Position numbers and translations under genes: made by a program
Notes under the pieces: model-generated
Databases searched by the model: none
Told to the model about the DNA's origin: nothing
Seen by the model: the letters and a program-made list of their open reading frames with translations, nothing else
From: Prevotella sp.
Lineage (GTDB): Bacteria > Bacteroidota > Bacteroidia > Bacteroidales > Bacteroidaceae
NCBI GenBank assembly: GCA_015060485.1
Contig: SUYI01000005.1
Span: forward strand, 1 to 64,000
Direction of reading: 5' to 3'
DNA length: 64,000 nt
In this document: one piece after another, positions 60,349-64,000 of the stretch
Position numbering within the stretch: the stretch's first letter is position 1
Layout of the letters: every line of letters starts with the position of its first letter

Positions 60349-60693
60349 TTGTCCTACGACAGTCAGATACTCAAGATCCTCACCGAGGCCGGTGATCGTG
60401 GCATAGGTGTGCAGACCATTGCAAAGCACATCTATAACATGAACCGTACCTTTTTCTTTCAGCCCGACTTCGAGGAAATCCACAGCTACGTCCAGCAGTA
60501 TCTGCTTCGCAACAGCAAGTCCCAGCATTCGCTCATCGAGAGCACGGGGCGTCGTGGCTATTATCGCCTGAATACCAGCGGTTCTGCCGATGCCCGGCAG
60601 CTCATGCTCCAATTCACCAACGACCAACAGGAAGAAAAAGAAGAGGAGAAGCCCCCTGTTCAGGACCTCTCCCTAAATCTATTTGATTGTTGA
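60349..60693 (+). CDS. Hypothetical protein with winged-helix-like N-terminus (TTG start)
   Basis: 114 codons: [20 protein letters not shown], then [15 protein letters not shown] and [15 protein letters not shown] resemble a small winged helix; the tail is Glu-rich (EEKEEEKPP). In frame with it a TAA lies at 60334-60336 and the only start is TTG at 60349, directly after the heptamer array. No promoter box was found between the preceding terminator and this start. It overlaps the convergent acetyltransferase gene by 15 bp. The family is not recognised. Confidence 0.6.
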   Translation: MSYDSQILKILTEAGDRGIGVQTIAKHIYNMNRTFFFQPDFEEIHSYVQQYLLRNSKSQHSLIESTGRRGYYRLNTSGSADARQLMLQFTNDQQEEKEEEKPPVQDLSLNLFDC

Positions 60694-61293
60694 ATGGTGA
60701 TTGATAATCTTGATTACTTTCGCCGGTACTCCAGCGACAAGTGAAAAGTCTGGCACATCCTTCGTTACCACAGCTCCCGCCGCTACCACGCAATGCCGGC
60801 CAATGGTCACGCCAGGCAGAATGACGGCATTCGCTCCAATCCACACATCGTCACCAATCACCACCGGCTTTGTGCTGATGCCCTGCTCGTCTATCCGTCG
60901 CGAGGCATCCTCAAAGTTGTGGTTCAAGGCCGTCACGGTAATGCCTTGCGCCAGATTCACGTTGTTGCCGATGCTCACCGGCCCAATCACCGTACAGTGA
61001 ATGCCGATGCGAGTATGGTCACCGATGGTTACGTCGCCTACTGCATTGTTGATGCAGCAGTACGATTCCACGACACTCTTCCGTCCCAGCGAGAAATTCC
61101 TATAGGGTGGGGTGTCCATCCGCACGCTCCAATAGATCTTCGACCCGCGTCCTCGACGCTGGTACAGCGGTGCCAACAGCCTCACATACCACCTCGGCCT
61201 CGCATCCCGCTGGTTCATGATCATCCAGTCCAGCATCCGCTTCACCTTCGGACTCCCTTTCAGCCCCTGTCGTATTTGTTCTTTATCTTTCAT
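60679..61293 (-). CDS. Left-handed beta-helix acyltransferase
   Basis: 204-aa hexapeptide-repeat acetyltransferase (maltose/galactoside/serine acetyltransferase type). Repeats such as [21 protein letters not shown] and [20 protein letters not shown] cover about 75-185; the catalytic histidine is in NHNFED. Likely adds acetyl groups to a sugar of a surface glycan, in keeping with the glycosyltransferases next to it. The ATG at 61293 is 4 nt after TAATTTTGC (61306-61298, reverse strand), so the longer frame to 61410 is excluded. Confidence 0.85.
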   Translation of the reverse strand: MKDKEQIRQGLKGSPKVKRMLDWMIMNQRDARPRWYVRLLAPLYQRRGRGSKIYWSVRMDTPPYRNFSLGRKSVVESYCCINNAVGDVTIGDHTRIGIHCTVIGPVSIGNNVNLAQGITVTALNHNFEDASRRIDEQGISTKPVVIGDDVWIGANAVILPGVTIGRHCVVAAGAVVTKDVPDFSLVAGVPAKVIKIINHHSTIK

Positions 61294-61456
61294 GGTGGCA
61301 AAATTACAAAATAAGTAAGAGAAAAGGAAAGAAAAACTGATTTTTCTTTTCTTTTCTGAGCGAAAAGTCATTTCGGCAAAGCCAAAATTACAAAAAATAT
61401 TAATAATCAACCATTCATCGATTTATTTTTGTATCTTTGCACAAAATTAGGCAAGA

Positions 61457-62611
61457 ATGAAGATTTTGTTTCTTGTATATCATGGTTTTGAGGAATCAAG
61501 TGGCATTTCCAAGAAGATCCGCTACCAAGTGAAAGGTCTTCGTGAAAATGGTCATGACGTCCGTTTGTGTCATTATACGATTACGGACGATGGTCATCGT
61601 TGCCGTTTTGTCGACAACGATGTCATTCAGGACTATGGTAAAGGCTTCATCGCTGCCCTTCGTCAACGCATGGGATATGATTGTGTTTACGACTATTGCA
61701 TTCGTGAAAAGATAGAGTTTATTTATGCCCGTTGTTTCCAGAATGCAAATCCGTGGCTGATTCGTTTCTTTAAGAAATTACGTCAGGCTGGCATTCATGC
61801 CGTGACGGAGATTCCCACCTATCCCTATGATGCCGAGTTTGTGGGCTTTCCTCGTATGACTCGCCTCAATTTGAAGGTCGATCAGACCTTTCGCAATGCT
61901 CTATACAAACAGATGGATGCAGTCGTTACCTTCTCTGATGCCAAGGAAATCTTCGGTCAACGCACTATCAATATTAGCAATGGCGTCGACTTTGATAGCA
62001 TTCCATTGCATGAACCATTACCCATGAACCATGAACTACATTTAATCGGTGTCGCTGAAGTTCACTATTGGCACGGCTTCGACCGCCTTATTGCCGGTCT
62101 CGGCGAGTATTACAGCCAACAGCTAACAGCTAACAGCCAACAGCCAAATGTTATCTTCCATATTGTAGGTGGAGTGGGTCCTTCTGAAATGTATGACTCC
62201 ATGCATGCTCCAGGTTTTCATGAATTGATGGAAAAATATAGCATCCAAGATAAGGTAATCTTCCATGGACAGCTATTTGGTCAGGCTTTGGATGATATTT
62301 TCAACCAATGCCAGTTTGCTATAGGCAGTTTGGCTCGCCATCGTAGTGGCATCACTAATATAAAGACCTTGAAGAACCGCGAATATGCTACACGTGGTAT
62401 TCCTTTTATTTATAGTGAACAAGATTCCGACTTCGACCATCAGCCCTATGTTCTAAAGGCTTCTGCCGACGAATCCCCTGTCAATATCCAGCAGATTATC
62501 GACTTTGTAGAAGCCCATCAATCCAATCCTGCAGATATCCGAGAGTCAGTTGAGCACTTAAGTTGGAAAATCCAAATGCAACAGGTGGTGGATGCGGTTA
62601 TGCATCAATAA
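61457..62611 (+). CDS. Glycosyltransferase, GT4-like
   Basis: 384-aa GT-B fold protein: MKILFLVYHGFEESSGISKK at the N-terminal domain, the hinge SNGVDFDSIP, and a C-terminal nucleotide-sugar domain with HIVGGVGPSE and GITNIKTLKNREYA. The donor and acceptor are unknown. Residues about 220-231 (YSQQLTANSQQP) come from a 35-bp heptamer array. Box TATCTTTGC at 61432-61440; it converges with the next glycosyltransferase, overlapping it by 14 bp. Confidence 0.8.
   Translation: MKILFLVYHGFEESSGISKKIRYQVKGLRENGHDVRLCHYTITDDGHRCRFVDNDVIQDYGKGFIAALRQRMGYDCVYDYCIREKIEFIYARCFQNANPWLIRFFKKLRQAGIHAVTEIPTYPYDAEFVGFPRMTRLNLKVDQTFRNALYKQMDAVVTFSDAKEIFGQRTINISNGVDFDSIPLHEPLPMNHELHLIGVAEVHYWHGFDRLIAGLGEYYSQQLTANSQQPNVIFHIVGGVGPSEMYDSMHAPGFHELMEKYSIQDKVIFHGQLFGQALDDIFNQCQFAIGSLARHRSGITNIKTLKNREYATRGIPFIYSEQDSDFDHQPYVLKASADESPVNIQQIIDFVEAHQSNPADIRESVEHLSWKIQMQQVVDAVMHQ
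62114..62148 (+). repeat. In-frame 35-bp heptamer array (AGCYAAC)
   Basis: AGCCAAC, AGCTAAC, AGCTAAC, AGCCAAC, AGCCAAA inside the glycosyltransferase gene, in the loop before the VIFHIVGG strand. Confidence 0.9.
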
Positions 62612-63755
62612 TCTCTTTCCATTGTTCAATAATGGTTTCTAGACGGAACCGCTTTGCTATTTTTAGGGCTTCTTCCGATTTTTTTTTCCAGTCCATCTTT
62701 GTTGCTTCTTCCATTTGTTGTGCCATGCACTTCACATTACAGTTTGTAAAGTACAGTCCAAAGTTACCCATGATTTCCTTGCTAGTGGGCAAATCAGAAG
62801 AAATCACAGGCAATCCATGCGCCATAGCTTCTACCAGAACCAAGCCGAATCCCTCCCAGCGGGAACTCAGTACATAGACTTGAGCATCAGAGTAGTACTG
62901 CTGGATATGATTCGTAAAGGGATGAATCGTAATTCTGTCATCTAACTTGTATTTTTGAATCAATTGTCTGTACAGAGGCTCTTCCACACCTTCTCCCACA
63001 ATATCTAGTGTCCATTCTTTATTTTTTTTAGCAAAGATATGGAATGCTTCTATCAATAAATCGAACCCCTTATGCAAACGAGAGAAACGCCCCACTGCCA
63101 GGAACTTCTTAGATATTCCTTTCGACCTTTCGCCAGGTACCAGTGTCAGGGGGTTATAAATCACTTTTGTGGGGAAATAATATTGTTTGGCATCATATTG
63201 GCAGAGCACTACTGTCGCATCCAGTGTTTCTAATTGGAATTCATAGTGTTTCTTTAGTTCTGGTCCGATATATGTGGATTTTTCTCCAAATAGTGCTTCA
63301 TATGAGTTATGTATCCATCCAATAAGTTTTGTATTTCCCAATTGAGGTTTGCAACTCGCGAGCCGAACAGCTAAAGGCGCATGGTCTCCAATGATAACAT
63401 CATAATCGCCTTTGTTGAGTTCAATACTCAGTGCATTGCGTAGCTCTGAGGGAAATGAACTGTGGCTATACCAATTAGATGTAAATTTATTTTGTGGCAG
63501 TAGTTTTCGATAGAAGGCACTATATGCTTTACAACATAGTATCTTGCATTTATTTACATGTGGAAAAGAAAAAAAACGATACTTAATATCTGCCTCATTT
63601 AAGTTATAAAAAGTAGTGTCCATGGTCTTTGGATTATCTAATGTGACAATAGTTACATCATAATCTTTTGCCAATTCCTTGGCAATGACAGCTGTCACTC
63701 TTTGAACTCCTCCAAAGGAGAAAATGGAGTCTGTTATGAAGCATATTCTTTTCAT
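62598..63755 (-). CDS. Glycosyltransferase family 4 protein
   Basis: 385-aa GT-B glycosyltransferase: N-terminal FGGVQRVTAVIAKELA acceptor-side loop, C-terminal EGFGLVLVEAMAHG with the E-x7-E motif of GT4. It probably adds a hexose in O-antigen or capsule synthesis. The ATG at 63755 is 5 nt after the reverse-strand box TATTTTTGC (63769-63761), which excludes the longer frame to 63818 and suggests a leaderless mRNA. Divergent from the lipoprotein gene at the window edge. AT content is higher than in the housekeeping genes. Confidence 0.9.
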   Translation of the reverse strand: MKRICFITDSIFSFGGVQRVTAVIAKELAKDYDVTIVTLDNPKTMDTTFYNLNEADIKYRFFSFPHVNKCKILCCKAYSAFYRKLLPQNKFTSNWYSHSSFPSELRNALSIELNKGDYDVIIGDHAPLAVRLASCKPQLGNTKLIGWIHNSYEALFGEKSTYIGPELKKHYEFQLETLDATVVLCQYDAKQYYFPTKVIYNPLTLVPGERSKGISKKFLAVGRFSRLHKGFDLLIEAFHIFAKKNKEWTLDIVGEGVEEPLYRQLIQKYKLDDRITIHPFTNHIQQYYSDAQVYVLSSRWEGFGLVLVEAMAHGLPVISSDLPTSKEIMGNFGLYFTNCNVKCMAQQMEEATKMDWKKKSEEALKIAKRFRLETIIEQWKEIIDA

Positions 63756-63830
63756 ATTTTGCAAAAATACGATTTTTTTTTGATAGTTCCAAATTTTTGT
63801 TGTATATTTGCATATCAAACCGGTAACACG

Positions 63831-64000
63831 ATGAAAAAATACTTCTTTTTTTTCTATTTGTTTGTTTGTTTGTTCTCATGTACAAAATATGATGAACATA
63901 AGGTCGTTATATGTATTCCAGTCTACGGACAAAGTTTAGCTTTGGGCGAAGAAGCGGAGCTTATTACCAACTTCGATTCCCTTTCTGCAATGGCTGATGG
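63831..64000 (+). CDS. Lipoprotein, possible SGNH/carbohydrate esterase (3' end outside window)
   Basis: Starts MKKYFFFFYLFVCLFSC, a lipoprotein signal with cysteine 17, followed by TKYDEHKVVICIPVYGQSLALGEEAELI. The GQSLALG segment resembles the GQSN block of SGNH hydrolases such as sialate O-acetylesterases, but too little is visible to decide. Box TATATTTGC at 63802-63810. Confidence 0.55.
   Translation, partial: MKKYFFFFYLFVCLFSCTKYDEHKVVICIPVYGQSLALGEEAELITNFDSLSAMAD

Overview
The window is a 64-kb chromosomal segment of a Bacteroidales bacterium, most likely a Prevotella/Xylanibacter-type member of the Prevotellaceae. The evidence is the Bacteroidota promoter form (TTTG, about 20 bp, then TAnnTTTGC) in front of most transcription units, the absence of obvious Shine-Dalgarno sequences, and lineage-typical genes: a smalltalk peptide, a fimbrillin-like lipoprotein, the TGS-uridine kinase fusion, a kinase-RapZ fusion, DUF4827, and a bifunctional DAHP synthase-chorismate mutase.

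Layout. 1-4.7 kb: lysS (cut by the window edge), two tandem ROK proteins, a nucleoside kinase. 4.7-6.4 kb: decayed accessory segment with a smalltalk peptide, an HU-like/chitobiase-domain remnant and inverted octamer arrays. 6.4-19.6 kb: metal-export ATPase, sugar nucleotidyltransferase, NrnA-type phosphoesterase, DUF4827 lipoprotein, glmM, groES-groEL behind a sigma-54-like element, an orphan small-RNA unit, a secreted glycosidase-like protein and a FucI/AraA-fold isomerase. 19.7-21.3 kb: structured leader RNA, 45-aa peptide and frameshifted fimbrillin. 21.3-30.5 kb: B3/B4 protein, YjjG, kinase-RapZ fusion, PurF-like protein without the catalytic cysteine, Nif3, coiled-coil zinc ribbon protein, HsdR-N nuclease, holA, an XRE regulator. 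30.6-36.8 kb: accessory island with a polyvalent-type kinase flanked by direct repeats, orphan ORFs, a frameshifted partner gene, a type IIG restriction-modification enzyme, and a roughly 330-nt structured RNA leader in front of that enzyme. 37-45.7 kb: pyrK-pyrD, aroC, slyD, then polysaccharide export and chain-length genes. 45.7-52.3 kb: two peptidases and the Phe/Tyr operon (leader peptide, pheA, aminotransferase, aroF-CM, tyrA). 52.3-61.3 kb: pepD, an RSH-like HD hydrolase, TerB-DnaJ protein, ffh, folD, a TPR peptide, aspS, an H1-like winged-helix protein, an acetyltransferase. 61.4-64 kb: two glycosyltransferases and the start of a lipoprotein.

Cross-cutting signals. (1) Short 7-, 8- or 9-bp tandem arrays (3-5 units) recur along the window, very often ending 0-5 nt before a start codon. 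Three 35-bp copies sit inside reading frames. (2) Eight genes have their ATG or only plausible start 3-7 nt after the -7 box, suggesting leaderless mRNAs. (3) At least three transcripts carry RNA regulation: a Phe/Tyr attenuator before pheA, a terminator-ending structured leader before a fimbrillin unit, and a pseudoknotted leader before the type IIG enzyme. Family assignments come from sequence reading alone; no database search was run.
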